Below, piece by piece: positions 41,337-50,682 of a stretch of DNA of 64,000 bases (position 1 is its first letter; every line of letters begins with the position of its first letter). This DNA is from Gemmatimonadota bacterium (GTDB lineage Bacteria > ARS69): assembly GCA_030747075.1 (NCBI GenBank), contig JASLLL010000001.1, forward strand, positions 121,874 to 185,873. Direction: 5' to 3'. The position numbers and the translations under genes are program-made. A model generated the notes under the pieces. The model worked only from the letters and a program-made list of their open reading frames with translations, did no database searches and was not told the DNA's origin.

Positions 41337-43833
41337 CGATCAACTTCCTGGAGATCCGCTCTTCCCCCGCCTTCAGCACCGCAAAGTAGACGCCGGACGG
41401 CACATCATCCGTGAGCCAGTCGGCCATTCGGATGAGTCCGTCGCCTGCGGGAATCTCCGCAACGCGACTGACCAGTCGGCCTGCGACATCGTGAATGTCG
41501 AGCGTCACGACCCCGGCATACTTCGCGGCAAACCGAAGCGTGGCCTGATCCGTCACCGGGTTCGGCCAGGGCGCGTCGAGCATGAGATTCCGCGGCCCCG
41601 CCTGCACGCCCGTCTCCACGCCTGTGCTCATGGAGGTGATGTCCACCTCCCACATTCCGCGCCCATAGGTGCCCGCCACGAGTTTGCCGCCCGAGCGGTG
41701 AATCTCCAGATCTGAGACGACGACATTCGGGAGGCCGGTCTCAAACGGGGACCAGCTTCCTCCGGCATCGAGCGATGCCCAGACGCCGACATCGGTTCCA
41801 ATGAACCAGTGGTCCGTGTTCGACCAGTCCACCGCGATCGCGTTCACCGGCTGGGAGGGGAAGTTCGACGACTTGTCGGTCCAGGTGGATCCGCTGTCGG
41901 TGGTGAGCGCAATGTGGCTGGTTCCATCTCCGTAGCCGGAGAAGACGACGATGGCGGAGTTCGTATCGGTCGGGTGCGCCAGTATCTTCGTCACGCCCCC
42001 GGTCGAAAACCCGTACGGCGAAGCCTGCGTCCAGCTCCCTCCGTCATCGGTCGTTTGATACACTCCGGACCCCGCAGTCCAGACGACATTTCCATCTACC
42101 GGGCTGATCGAGATCCAGGTGGCGGTCTGCCCGCCGACATTGGTCCAGTTGGATCCGCCGTTCAAGGTGCGGAAGATCCCGTCGCTGGACGAGGTGTAGA
42201 GATGGTTGGGTGTTACCTGGTCTTCATCCACCGGGGCGACCCACGCGCCGGTGCCCGTGATGCCGCTGTTGATCTGTGACCATCCCGTACCGCCGTTGGA
42301 GGTCTTCCGGTGGTCTCCGTAATAGAGTTCCGCGTAGATCACATTGGCGGAAGTGGGCTTGACATTGCAGACCATCCCGTCGCCACCGAGGATGTAGGTC
42401 CAGTTGGATGTTCCGGTCCACTTGTCGGTGCCATTGTCCTGGCTGCCGCCCACGGCAATGGTCGGGCTCGATTGCGCCACGCAGATGTCGTAGAACTGGA
42501 AAGTCACGAGTCCGTTGTTCAGGTCCGTCCAGCTGGTGCCATCGTTCTGTGAGCGGTAGATCCCGCCGTCGTTCGCGACCCAGAGATTCGAGTTGCTCCC
42601 CGGCTCGTAGCGGACTGCATGGTAGTCCACATGAACCCAGTTCCCGATCTGGCTGTAGCCCGTCCCGCCGTTGGTGGACCGATAGAGACGCACGCCTCCG
42701 GCGATGATGCGGTCGGCGTTGTTCGGATCCGCCGCGAGGATCAGGTTGTACCAGCCCTGCCCGCCACCGATGTTGGGGTTGGCGCCAGAGCGTTGCGTCC
42801 AGGTGGAGCCGCCGTCCGTAGACCGATAGACGCCGGTCGTCCCGCCGTTGCTCGAGTTCTCGGAGTAGAGTGCGTAGATGTAGTCGGGGTTGGCGGCGGT
42901 CACCGCGATCTTCGACTTCCCGACCGTCCAGGACGAGGGCTGCCCCGTTCCGGCCTTTGCCCAGGTGAGTCCGTCGTCGGTGGAGATCTTGACATTGTTT
43001 CCCGACGCGGAGGACCCCTTGACCGTGTAGACGGTATTCGGGTCTCCCGGCTTCCACTTGACATCGTAGTAGTCGTCGCCGGTCTTCACATCGATCCAGG
43101 TGTTCCCATCATCCGTGGAGCGCCACAGGCCGTCCATCGCGCCCGCGAGAATGGTCCCCGTCGTGGCGTTTGCCTCCATGGCGTGGAAGCCGCTGTTGCT
43201 TCCCGATGGCTTGGTGTAGTCCGTCGTGTTCCAGGTGGCGCCCGCGTCGGTCGACTTGAGAATGCCGACGCCGTGGACATCGCCGTTCGCGCCCTCGCCC
43301 GTGCCGATCAGGACAATGTCCGGATTCCAAGGCAGCACGCAGACCGCGCCAATGGCGATCGACGGGATCTCGTCGGAAATGGGCGCCCAACTCGACCCGT
43401 AGTCCGTGCTCTTCCAGAGTCCGCCGCTGGCGGAGCCCGCATAAACGATGTTCACATCGCTCGGGTGGAAGTCGATATCGAGCATTCGCCCGGCGTAGTT
43501 GCCCGGCCCCAGCGAGAACCAGGTCGACCTTGAGGAGGCGGGCCGCGCCGCTTCCATCTCCCGCTTCGCTTCCCAGGCCTTCCAGCGCGCGTCCGGGGCC
43601 GGGCCTTCCCCGTTCACAAGTCGCTGCTCGCGGAACCACTTGATCCGGTTGTACGGCTTCCAGCCGCTGCCGCGCGTGTCCTGAAGTTCGGGATGGGCCT
43701 CGAAGTGTCGGGCCATGCCGTCGATCCATGCATCGGTCCGGTCGACTTCCGGCGCGGAAACGGCGGGGGCGGGCAGCGTCGCAAGAAGGGCGACCATCAC
43801 CACCGTCGCCAGCGAGATTCGAAGTGTATTCAT
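41326..43833 (-). CDS. large secreted beta-propeller protein with FlgD-type C-terminal tail
   Basis: 835-aa secreted protein. Signal peptide: ISLATVVMVALLATLPAPAV. Residues about 110-730 contain many Asp-box/BNR-like repeats (VYRSTDGGSTWTQ, IYRSQNDGTSWTDL, IFRTLNGGSNWTNV, VYQTTDDGGSWTQ), as in VPS10/sialidase-type propellers. The last 85 residues form a FlgD-like domain (PWPNPVTDQATLRF, LDIHDVAGRLVSR, VPSGVYFAVLKAG, SRKLIVTR), a probable surface sorting or anchoring signal. The catalytic residues of sialidases were not seen, so binding or structural use is more likely. ATG 43833 follows AGAGGAAT. Confidence 0.88.
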   Translation of the reverse strand: MNTLRISLATVVMVALLATLPAPAVSAPEVDRTDAWIDGMARHFEAHPELQDTRGSGWKPYNRIKWFREQRLVNGEGPAPDARWKAWEAKREMEAARPASSRSTWFSLGPGNYAGRMLDIDFHPSDVNIVYAGSASGGLWKSTDYGSSWAPISDEIPSIAIGAVCVLPWNPDIVLIGTGEGANGDVHGVGILKSTDAGATWNTTDYTKPSGSNSGFHAMEANATTGTILAGAMDGLWRSTDDGNTWIDVKTGDDYYDVKWKPGDPNTVYTVKGSSASGNNVKISTDDGLTWAKAGTGQPSSWTVGKSKIAVTAANPDYIYALYSENSSNGGTTGVYRSTDGGSTWTQRSGANPNIGGGQGWYNLILAADPNNADRIIAGGVRLYRSTNGGTGYSQIGNWVHVDYHAVRYEPGSNSNLWVANDGGIYRSQNDGTSWTDLNNGLVTFQFYDICVAQSSPTIAVGGSQDNGTDKWTGTSNWTYILGGDGMVCNVKPTSANVIYAELYYGDHRKTSNGGTGWSQINSGITGTGAWVAPVDEDQVTPNHLYTSSSDGIFRTLNGGSNWTNVGGQTATWISISPVDGNVVWTAGSGVYQTTDDGGSWTQASPYGFSTGGVTKILAHPTDTNSAIVVFSGYGDGTSHIALTTDSGSTWTDKSSNFPSQPVNAIAVDWSNTDHWFIGTDVGVWASLDAGGSWSPFETGLPNVVVSDLEIHRSGGKLVAGTYGRGMWEVDITSMSTGVETGVQAGPRNLMLDAPWPNPVTDQATLRFAAKYAGVVTLDIHDVAGRLVSRVAEIPAGDGLIRMADWLTDDVPSGVYFAVLKAGEERISRKLIVTR

Positions 43834-43991
43834 GGGTGGGATTCCTCTCGGTCCTGGATGTCTGATGGGAACGCACGGTCGGGGAGGAGACGCGTGAGCA
43901 CAATCCTGCGTGGATACTACCACACTTGGCGACAAATCTCACGCCGGGCGGAAGCGGAGGGCGTAGCGAGGGGCTGAGTCAGGGTTCAGGC

Positions 43992-44022
43992 CGCTCAGGG
44001 GGCGAGCGCCACCCCCTGAGCG
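43992..44022. terminator. 11-bp perfect hairpin
   Basis: CGCTCAGGGGG (43992-44002) pairs with 44012-44022 around a 9-base loop. It lies just after the selenoprotein stop (44031, minus strand) and about 160 bp before the propeller gene. No T-run on the minus strand. A 15-base part of it recurs at 63699-63713. Confidence 0.55.
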
Positions 44023-44030
44023 AAAATGGT

Positions 44031-45227
44031 CTAGTCCGTCTCACCCGCCAGTTCTGCAAAGCGGGTTTCCTGCCCCTTGTAATGCTCGTTCTCGGGATCC
44101 TCTTTCCGCGCAACACGCATGGTCGCAAGGGCTTCCACCGGGCGGCCCCGGGCGTTCTGGATCTCCGCAAGGGTGTCAAGAATATGTCCCCTCGCGCTGC
44201 CCTCCGACGACAACTCCACGCCACGGGTGGCCAGTTCCTCCGCCTCTTCCAGATTCACGCCGTTCTCAAAGCACCACCACGCGAAGCTGTTGAGTTCACG
44301 CGCGTCCTCCCGCCAGCCCTCCTCAAGGAGTACCCGCTTGTGCCGGAGCGCCGCTTCGGCATCTCCGTTGACACGCAGTTCGTAGTCCGGGCGAAGCGCA
44401 AGCACCTGCTGCGCCACGCTCTCATCTTCCGAGCCTTCCGCGCCCTCGACGGCCGCCTTGATGTAGGGCGTCGCAAAGTCTTCATCGCCCAGCACTCCTT
44501 CCGCCCAGCGAATGATTGACGACACGCGCAGAAGGTCCGTCGGGGTCGCCTTCTCGGAAGCCACCACCGCATCCGCCGCCGCGGCAATCTCCTCCTGCGT
44601 CCCCTCGCCATTCTCCATGAGGTGGTAGATGCGGCACCGGAGGATGTCGTCCTCGCGCTTCACATCCTCCCGCGATTCCATTTCGATCGCCTTCAGATAG
44701 AGCGCGATCGCCGCCTCATACTTCCCCTGCGATTCCTCAATGCGGGCCAGTGACACCGCCCCTGCCCCGGTGGGATTCTCACCGAATCGAACGCGCTTCT
44801 CGTCGATCGTGGCCAGGTCCGCTGTCGCGCTGGCAAGGCGTTCGGTGAACCCGTCCGCATCGCCGTATCCGGCCCACACATCGATGGCCGCCCCCTCGGC
44901 GTTCATCAGAACGAAGGTCGGGAAACCGCTGACCCCGTAACGGGCCGCGAGGTCCACGCCCTCGCCCTTCTCGGCATCCACCCGGAAGAGGATGACCGGT
45001 TCCAGCGCCTTCTGCATGTTCTCATCGCTATCCACCGCACGGGCGAATGTCTTGCAGGGGCCTCACCAGTCGGCGAAGAAGTCCACAAGCAGCGGGACAT
45101 TGCGAGACGCGGACCAGGCTCGGGCCTCTTCGAAGGTGGTCGGTTCGGTCGGCGCCTTCGTCCGGGAGCAACCCGCAAGGGCGACCCCAATCCCGGCGAC
45201 CAGGAGAACGCGGGTGGAGATATGCAT
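44031..45227 (-). CDS. selenocysteine-containing thioredoxin-like lipoprotein (TGA at 45065-45063 read as Sec)
   Basis: The frame from ATG 45227 (behind AAAGGAAA) encodes a lipoprotein signal with lipobox LAGC (Cys20), then NVPLLVDFFADW, an in-frame TGA at codon 55, and GPCKTFARAV. This is a thioredoxin active site in which the first Cys of W-C-G-P-C-K is encoded by TGA. The frame then continues without stop for 343 codons: GVSGFPTFVLMNAEG with the thioredoxin cis-Pro, followed by a TPR-like helical region. A hairpin with a GU-containing loop lies 14 nt downstream. The 398-aa selenoprotein would be a thiol/selenol oxidoreductase in the periplasm. Conventional calling would start it at GTG 45035 and lose the active site. 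Confidence 0.85.
45030..45048 (-). promoter_or_regulatory. SECIS-like hairpin downstream of the TGA codon
   Basis: On the mRNA the segment ATTCGCC pairs with GGTGGAT (7 bp including two G-U pairs) around the loop CGUGC. The stem starts 14 nt after the UGA, and the loop G lies about 22 nt after it, within the range known for bacterial SECIS elements that bind SelB. No folding program was run. Confidence 0.55.
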
Positions 45228-45345
45228 TTCGGTTTCCTTTCGTGGGGGAATGGGAGACGAAGGCTAGCACCGGGTGGAGAACGCTGCAACCGGCGACGCG
45301 GGATGGGATGCCGACGCGCGTGCGGCAACCGCGCATCACGCCGGG

Positions 45346-45582
45346 CTATTGCGGGATGGGGTGCTCGTAGCCGCACTTCCGGCAGACGGGAGAGGGGCGC
45401 TTCAGCAAGAGCCACATTCCCATGAGGAAGAACACCAGAAAGAGCGGTGGAAAGGAGAAGGACACGAGGAATACGGTCAGCAGCAACAGCCACAGCCCGC
45501 AACCCGGTCCCCGAAGACGCGCGGGGCCTTCGTACTCGCAGTTCGGGCAGCGAACCGGGGATGCCCCGAAGAAGAGTGCCAT
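45346..45582 (-). CDS. small membrane protein with split zinc ribbon
   Basis: 78-aa protein: an N-terminal CPNCEYEG pair, two hydrophobic segments (GLWLLLLTVFLVSFSFPPLF, LVFFLMGMWLLL) and a C-terminal CRKCGYEHP pair. The two CxxC knuckles on either side of a membrane hairpin recall LITAF-type proteins, in which they join into one zinc ribbon at the membrane face. Located 12 bp after rarA on the same strand. No function is assigned. Confidence 0.72.
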   Translation of the reverse strand: MALFFGASPVRCPNCEYEGPARLRGPGCGLWLLLLTVFLVSFSFPPLFLVFFLMGMWLLLKRPSPVCRKCGYEHPIPQ

Positions 45583-45594
45583 GTCGCCGTCTCC

Positions 45595-46938
45595 CTATTC
45601 CGTGTCTTCGTCTTTGCCGCGAGCGCGCCCGCGCCCCAGCACTTCGCGTACACGACGAGCGATGTCCGCCTCTTCGCCGAGTTCCCCGGGGACATAGAAC
45701 GATCTCCCGCGAAGCTCTTCGGGAAGATAGTCGTCCGGCAGGAAGTGTCCCGGGGCTGAATGCGGATACCGGTAGCCGCTCTTTTCTTTCCCGGTCATGC
45801 GCATCACGGGAGGCACCTCGAACGATTCACCCTGCTCCGTGATGGCGTGCATGGCGGCATCAATCGCGGAAATGGCGCTGTTGGACTTGGGGGCCGTCGC
45901 CACGAAGATGGCTGCCTGCGCGAGCGGAATCCGGGCCTCGGGCATTCCCAGGTATTCCACCGCGTCGAATGCGGCCACCGCCACGCGGAGCGCGCGCGAA
46001 TCCGCCAGCCCGACATCCTCCGCCGCCGTCACCAGAATGCGCCGCGCCACGAAGCGCGGATCCTCCCCCGCCGCCAGCATCTTCGCCATCCAGTAGATGG
46101 CCGCGTCCGGGTCCGACCCGCGCAGGCTTTTCTGGAGCGCGGACGCATGGTCATAGTGGCGACCCGACGCGCGGTCGTAGAGCACGGTATTCTCGCGAGC
46201 CAGTGCCTCCACTTCCTCTTCGGTGATCTCCGACGCGTCCGCAACCGCCGCTGCGGCCGCCTCCAGCAGATTCAGCGCAATCCGGGCATCGCCGCCCGAA
46301 CGGCGCACCAGCGCCTCCCGCGCACCTTCAGCAAGCGTGAGTTCCCGCCCGCCCAGTCCGCGCTCTCCATCCGCCAGGGCGCGATCCGCCAGTTCAAGAA
46401 TGACCGCCCGCGGGAGCGGATCCAGCCGAACCACATGCCCCCGCGAACGCAGCGGTGCGTTCACCTCAAACGACGGGTTCTCGGTCGTCGCGCCCACCAG
46501 GACCAGATCCCCACTCTCCACGGCCGGGAGAATGGCGTCCTGCTGGGCCTTGTTGAAGCGATGGATCTCGTCGATGAAAAGCACCGTCCGGCGCCCGCTC
46601 CGCCGGAGCGTCTGCGCACGAGCCACCGCCTCGCGGAGGGCCGCGACCCCGGAGGAGACCGCTGAGATCTCGCGAAACTCGGCGTCCGCTTCGCGGGCGA
46701 GAACCCGGGCGAGCGTGGTCTTCCCGCAGCCGGGCGGTCCCCAGAGAATGAGCGACGGCAGCGTCCCCGCGCGGAGAGAGCGGCGAAGGGGCGTCTCCTT
46801 TCCGATGAGCGCATCCTGCCCGAGAACTTCGTCGAGCGAACGGGGGCGCATTCGATCGGCGAGCGGCGCATCGGAAGGCGGATCCGCGGGCGCTCCGGAG
46901 GGGGTGTCGAAGAGCGAAGGCGGGACGGAATCCTGCAC
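45595..46938 (-). CDS. rarA: replication-associated recombination protein A (RarA/MgsA AAA+ ATPase)
   Basis: 447-aa clamp-loader-like AAA+ ATPase acting at stalled replication forks. Landmarks: LADRMRPRSLDEVLGQDALI, Walker A ILWGPPGCGKTTLARVLARE at about 65-84, Walker B VLFIDEIHRFNKAQQDAILP, sensor 1 LVGATTENPSFEVN and the C-terminal domain with KSLRGSDPDAAIYWMAKML and HYDHASALQ. The GTG at 46938 follows GGAGG at seven bases; the ORF is open to 47001. The length matches the family. It follows the HTH gene by 108 bp. Confidence 0.95.
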   Translation of the reverse strand: MQDSVPPSLFDTPSGAPADPPSDAPLADRMRPRSLDEVLGQDALIGKETPLRRSLRAGTLPSLILWGPPGCGKTTLARVLAREADAEFREISAVSSGVAALREAVARAQTLRRSGRRTVLFIDEIHRFNKAQQDAILPAVESGDLVLVGATTENPSFEVNAPLRSRGHVVRLDPLPRAVILELADRALADGERGLGGRELTLAEGAREALVRRSGGDARIALNLLEAAAAAVADASEITEEEVEALARENTVLYDRASGRHYDHASALQKSLRGSDPDAAIYWMAKMLAAGEDPRFVARRILVTAAEDVGLADSRALRVAVAAFDAVEYLGMPEARIPLAQAAIFVATAPKSNSAISAIDAAMHAITEQGESFEVPPVMRMTGKEKSGYRYPHSAPGHFLPDDYLPEELRGRSFYVPGELGEEADIARRVREVLGRGRARGKDEDTE

Positions 46939-47046
46939 GCGGGAACCTCCGGAGAGCGGGACGGAACGGGGCGCCGGCCCGTGTCTCCGATGGAACCACA
47001 TCTCCCGTCCGCGCGCATCCGGGTTCCGGACAGGCTCCGGCGGGAA

Positions 47047-47250
47047 CTACCGGTCCGTGCCGTGTTCCTCCGGCGCGTCGTCGTGAGTCGGTGTGAAGAA
47101 GAGGCTCTCGATGGCCTTGGGATCGAATGCCCACTTCCCGTTCCGCTTCACCGCCGGAACGCGACCATCCTTCACGAGTTTGTAGAGAGTGGCGCGGGTG
47201 ATGTGAAGACTCGCCGCGGTTTCCCCCGCGTCCAGAAGGTCGATCTGCAC
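47047..47250 (-). CDS. excisionase-type helix-turn-helix protein
   Basis: 67-aa DNA-binding protein: IDLLDAGETAASLHITRATL followed by YKLVKDGRVPAVKRNGKW and AFDPKAIESLFF, the same fold and spacing as the protein at 39308-39493. Two starts are possible: ATG 47277, which overlaps a TGA in the upstream barrel frame, and GTG 47250 behind GGGGAGG at ideal spacing; the latter is listed. The C-terminal tail is acidic. It sits between an outer-membrane gene and rarA and could regulate either. Confidence 0.82.
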   Translation of the reverse strand: MQIDLLDAGETAASLHITRATLYKLVKDGRVPAVKRNGKWAFDPKAIESLFFTPTHDDAPEEHGTDR

Positions 47251-47273
47251 GACAGTCCTCCCCGGTTTGGGAA

Positions 47274-48184
47274 TCATGCTGGTGCCTTCCGTGCGAATCG
47301 GCGTTTCCATGGGACGGGTTGAGCATTTCCCGACCGGAACTGACCGATTGTGACACCCCCCGGAGGGTGATTCCCGTGCGAACGGTCCAGCCCGGGACGG
47401 CGGATCGCTCGATGGCAAGCTCCGTGGAAACCCGCTTGTGACGAACCGTGAAGCCGCAGGAGAGCGTTTCCGGGGACTCCTGAGCGCCCACCATGAGGGC
47501 GAGGCCGGACGAAACATCCCAGGACACCCCTCCGCGAAGGGAAGCGGGAAGGCCGGACCTTCCCACCAGTTCCGCCACGGCCCGAACCGGACCCGCCCTG
47601 GCGGCCGCGCCGACCGCCGTCCGGGCCCACCCCCACGAACCCGAGGCGTCCCCACCGCCCAGAACCGATTCCAGGAGCGCGCCCACCACCACCCGGGAAC
47701 CCACCCGAAAGCGAAGTCCGGCGTCCAGCGCCCCCGCACGGCGCGCGGGAATCTCCCGGCCTCCCGTCTGCAGGAAACGCACGGCACCCCCCACCGATGC
47801 GCCGGACCCCGCTTCCCACCCAAGGGCCACGCGGAAGTCCTGCTCCGACCAGCCCGGCGCCTGAAAACGCCACGCCCCAGCGCCAAACGCAAACCGGCGG
47901 TGTCGTCCCCGGGCGGCGACCCGCGCCTCGGTGAGATCTTCCAGCCCGAACGGACGCGACGCGGACGCGGAGAGAATCCACCTGTCCAGGAAGAGCGGCG
48001 CCGGGTTCCCGAAGACCGGGTCGTCCAGCACGCTGCGAACTCCCCCGAGAGCCGCCCCCGCGGGTGAGACCGGCTCCCGCTCATAGGCCGCCGGCGACGG
48101 GCGGGCCGCGCCGAAGGCCGCCAGCACGACGCACGAAAGCGGCGCCACCCGGAACGGCCGCGCGAAGAATGCGCGCGCCTTCAT
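47274..48184 (-). pseudogene. outer-membrane barrel protein gene with probable frameshift
   Basis: From ATG 48184 (ATGA overlap with the lamin-tail gene) the protein has a signal peptide (VAPLSCVVLAAFGAARPSPA) and about 270 residues of alternating strands (RRFAFGAGAWRFQAPGWSEQ, VVVGALLESVLGGG, GWTVRTGITLRG), like small PorV-type barrels. After LRG the frame does not stop but runs on into rarA. A run of six C (47356-47361) lies exactly there. A one-base change would shift to a frame (VTIGQFRSGNAQ...) that ends at 47274, overlapping the HTH ATG. Either a true frameshift or a sequencing/assembly indel is likely. Confidence 0.55.
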
Positions 48185-49833
48185 CGGTCCAGCACCACGG
48201 CGGCACGCGCGGGCCGGACCCCCGCCGTCTCCGCAACCACCAGGTAGACTCCGCGCGGAAGCGCCCCACCCTGCCCATCCGTACCGTCCCAGACGGCCCG
48301 GAACGCTCCTTCCGCATCCGCCCAGCTTCGGAGATCGCGAAGAAGGAGGCCGCTGGAATCGTGGACCCGGATGGAACAGACGCGCCCGGGGGGCGGGGCT
48401 CGCCCCGGCAGGATGAACCGCAGCGCCACCGTCTCCCCGCGCATCGGGCGAAACGGCGAAGGCGACGCGACCAGCGCTCCCCCGGAAGGGAAAGTCTCCG
48501 CCGGGCGGTCTCCGGTGCGCGAGTTCGGGAAGCCGGGACTGGCGCCGCGCGGCGCGAGACTCGGCCCCCAGACGGATGGATCCTCGCCCGGAAGAGTCAC
48601 CGACACGCGCTCCCATGAGATGCCCAAACCGATTCCTCCCGGCCACGAGGCCACCGCGACCTCTTCCCCGGCAAGAAGGAGCGCCACGCGATCCGCCACC
48701 GGTTCCCCCGTGTGGTTGAGCGGGGGCCATGGCGACGCCGTGCCCGTGGGAACGCCCGGCGGCAACGGCCAGCGCGACCGGAATGCGGCCGAGTCCGCGA
48801 CAAGCACGGCGCGCCCGTGCGCGGGAAGGTGTCCCACCACCTCACCCGATCCCCCGGACCGATCCGTGAAGACAAAGTGCGAGAGGTCCGCCATCCAGCG
48901 GCTGCCCGAGACCAGTTCCACCCATTCCGACCCCCCGGCGTCGGGGCGCGGATAGACCTCCGTGATGTGAAGGGTCTGGCCATGGCCGGTCCACGCGCCC
49001 GCGGTGTCCGGGAACGCGGGTTCCGGCGCGGGAAGGTGCGCCCCGGCGGGCGGCGATGCGTAGGCTTCGAGTGTGTCGCGCCCGCCTGAAGCAAGCGCCC
49101 CGCTTGACGCCGCCCGGGCCAGCGTCTCCCCGGGATGCACCGCGCACGCCACGCGCACCGACGGCACCACCGCTCTCCGGCCGACATTCCGCACCACGAA
49201 CACGAACCGGAACCCGACGCCGGGCGGAGTGCCGGGCGGCGGCAGTTGCGCAGACACGCCCGCCAGTGCGCTGTCGGGGGCGTTGAAAGCTCCCGGGCTC
49301 GGGGGGCGCGGGGTGAAGTCGGCCGCGTTGTTGCCGGTGTCGAAGGCGTCCGGCAATCGGGCCAGGGAGAGCCCCGGCACATCCGGGGCCGCCGTCCCCT
49401 CACTGAGCGTCGTGTCCAGCCCGGCGCCCCACCCGAGCAGGTCGGTTTCCCCGTTCGGCCCCCGAAGGCGACACGCGTCCGGGCCATTCTGCAGGTCCAG
49501 CTCGGCCACGGCGTCCGGCGCGGGCGCAACCCCGGCCTCTCCCACGACGAAAAGCCCGAGCGCCGCGCGATCCTCCGCCCCGCCGACCCACTCGACCTCC
49601 CACTCTCCCGGCCGCGCACCGTTGCCCGTCTCCAGCACCCACCCGGCCAGCGACGCATCCAACGCGGTGCCGGAGGCGGACGCGATTTCGACAAACTCCC
49701 GTCCTGTATCCGTTCCGTCGGGATCGTAGAGCACTTCGTTGAGAACGAACGCGGGACGCGCGGGAATCGGGCGCACCACCGCCACGGACGCACCCGTGGC
49801 GAGGACGATCACGCAGGCGGTAGCGGACTTCAC
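48181..49833 (-). CDS. secreted lamin-tail-domain protein with FlgD-type tail
   Basis: 550-aa secreted protein. Signal: SATACVIVLATGASVAVV. Residues about 30-170 form a lamin-tail domain (FVLNEVLYDPDGTDTGREFV), and a second, similar one starts near 290 (LHITEVYPRPDAGGSEWVEL). Between them is a CARDB-like region (GFRFVFVVRNVGRRAVVPSV). The C-terminus is a FlgD-like tail (CSIRVHDSSGLLLRDL, WDGTDGQGGALPRGVYLVV). GTG 49833 follows AGGAGAGG. It is coupled to the barrel-protein gene by ATGA; this PorV-like neighbour may assist its export or attachment. Confidence 0.83.
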   Translation of the reverse strand: MKSATACVIVLATGASVAVVRPIPARPAFVLNEVLYDPDGTDTGREFVEIASASGTALDASLAGWVLETGNGARPGEWEVEWVGGAEDRAALGLFVVGEAGVAPAPDAVAELDLQNGPDACRLRGPNGETDLLGWGAGLDTTLSEGTAAPDVPGLSLARLPDAFDTGNNAADFTPRPPSPGAFNAPDSALAGVSAQLPPPGTPPGVGFRFVFVVRNVGRRAVVPSVRVACAVHPGETLARAASSGALASGGRDTLEAYASPPAGAHLPAPEPAFPDTAGAWTGHGQTLHITEVYPRPDAGGSEWVELVSGSRWMADLSHFVFTDRSGGSGEVVGHLPAHGRAVLVADSAAFRSRWPLPPGVPTGTASPWPPLNHTGEPVADRVALLLAGEEVAVASWPGGIGLGISWERVSVTLPGEDPSVWGPSLAPRGASPGFPNSRTGDRPAETFPSGGALVASPSPFRPMRGETVALRFILPGRAPPPGRVCSIRVHDSSGLLLRDLRSWADAEGAFRAVWDGTDGQGGALPRGVYLVVAETAGVRPARAAVVLDR

Positions 49834-49959
49834 GGCGGCCTCTCCTTCTGCGCCGCCGCACCCGTGGGAAGGGACGCAAGGTGCGCGGGGGCGCACGCTC
49901 CGTCAAGGGGGGCCACGCGCGCGTTGCGCGATTCCCGATCCCGGGCCATTCTCCGGGGC

Positions 49960-50682
49960 ATGAGTCGCCGACCCCGCATAGGAATCACGCCCGACATCCG
50001 CATCGATGAGCGCAACGGTCGCCCGCTCGCCTTTCTCCACCGGGAGTACGGGGAGCGAATCTCGGACGCGGGCGGTCTTCCGCTGATGATCCCGCCGCTG
50101 GCGGACACGGCGCTCGTGCCGGATCTCGTGGCCGCGCTCGACGGAGTTCTGATCGTCGGCGGGGAGGACATCGACCCGCGCCGATACGGCGGTGAGCCGG
50201 ATGCCGCGCACATCCCGCTGGCTCCGGGCCGCGAGGACTTCGACTTCGCGCTGGCGGATGCACTTCTCGCCGGAGACCTCCCGTGCCTGGGGATTTGCTA
50301 CGGCTGCCAGTTGTTGACGGTGGCGTCGGGCGGGTCGCTCATCCAGGACATCCCCACACAGATCCCTGACGCGCTGGAGCATGGCGGAGCGTGGCCGGAC
50401 CTTCCGGAGCACGAGGTCACCCTTGTTCCGGGAACGCGACTCTTCGGACTCCTCGGCGACGAAGAGGCAACAACGACCGTCAACAGCTCCCACCACCAGT
50501 CTCCCGATCGCCTCGGGGGCGGAATGGTGGTCGCCGCCATCGCCCCGGACGGAGTGATTGAGGCCGTCGAACTCCCCGGAAAGCGCTTTCTCGCGGGCGT
50601 TCAGTGGCATCCGGAACTCATGCCGGATAGACGCCTCCCGAGTCGCCTTTTTGAGGGGTTCGTGGAAGCCGCCGACGCCTGA
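49960..50682 (+). CDS. class I glutamine amidotransferase-like peptidase C26 (PuuD family)
   Basis: 240-aa gamma-glutamyl-gamma-aminobutyrate hydrolase-like enzyme. It begins RPRIGITPDIRIDERNGR and contains GVLIVGGEDIDPRRYGGEP, the nucleophile elbow LPCLGICYGCQLLTVASGG (Cys), NSSHHQSPDRLG and AGVQWHPEL with the catalytic His. All catalytic residues are present. It would hydrolyse gamma-glutamyl amides in polyamine or amino-acid turnover. ATG 49960 is 126 bp from the divergent lamin-tail gene. Confidence 0.92.
   Translation: MSRRPRIGITPDIRIDERNGRPLAFLHREYGERISDAGGLPLMIPPLADTALVPDLVAALDGVLIVGGEDIDPRRYGGEPDAAHIPLAPGREDFDFALADALLAGDLPCLGICYGCQLLTVASGGSLIQDIPTQIPDALEHGGAWPDLPEHEVTLVPGTRLFGLLGDEEATTTVNSSHHQSPDRLGGGMVVAAIAPDGVIEAVELPGKRFLAGVQWHPELMPDRRLPSRLFEGFVEAADA

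Noticed and set aside
45063-45065. TGA in the thioredoxin gene as a nonsense mutation or as Trp
   Set aside because: The downstream frame is long and conserved in character, which argues against a dead gene. TGA=Trp would place W in a catalytic Cys position, and other genes in the window end normally at TGA.
46466-48730. 754-codon minus-strand frame joining the barrel protein to sequence within rarA
   Set aside because: Only the part up to about 47360 resembles a protein; the rest is out of frame with the secure HTH and rarA genes. Treated as a frameshifted barrel gene.
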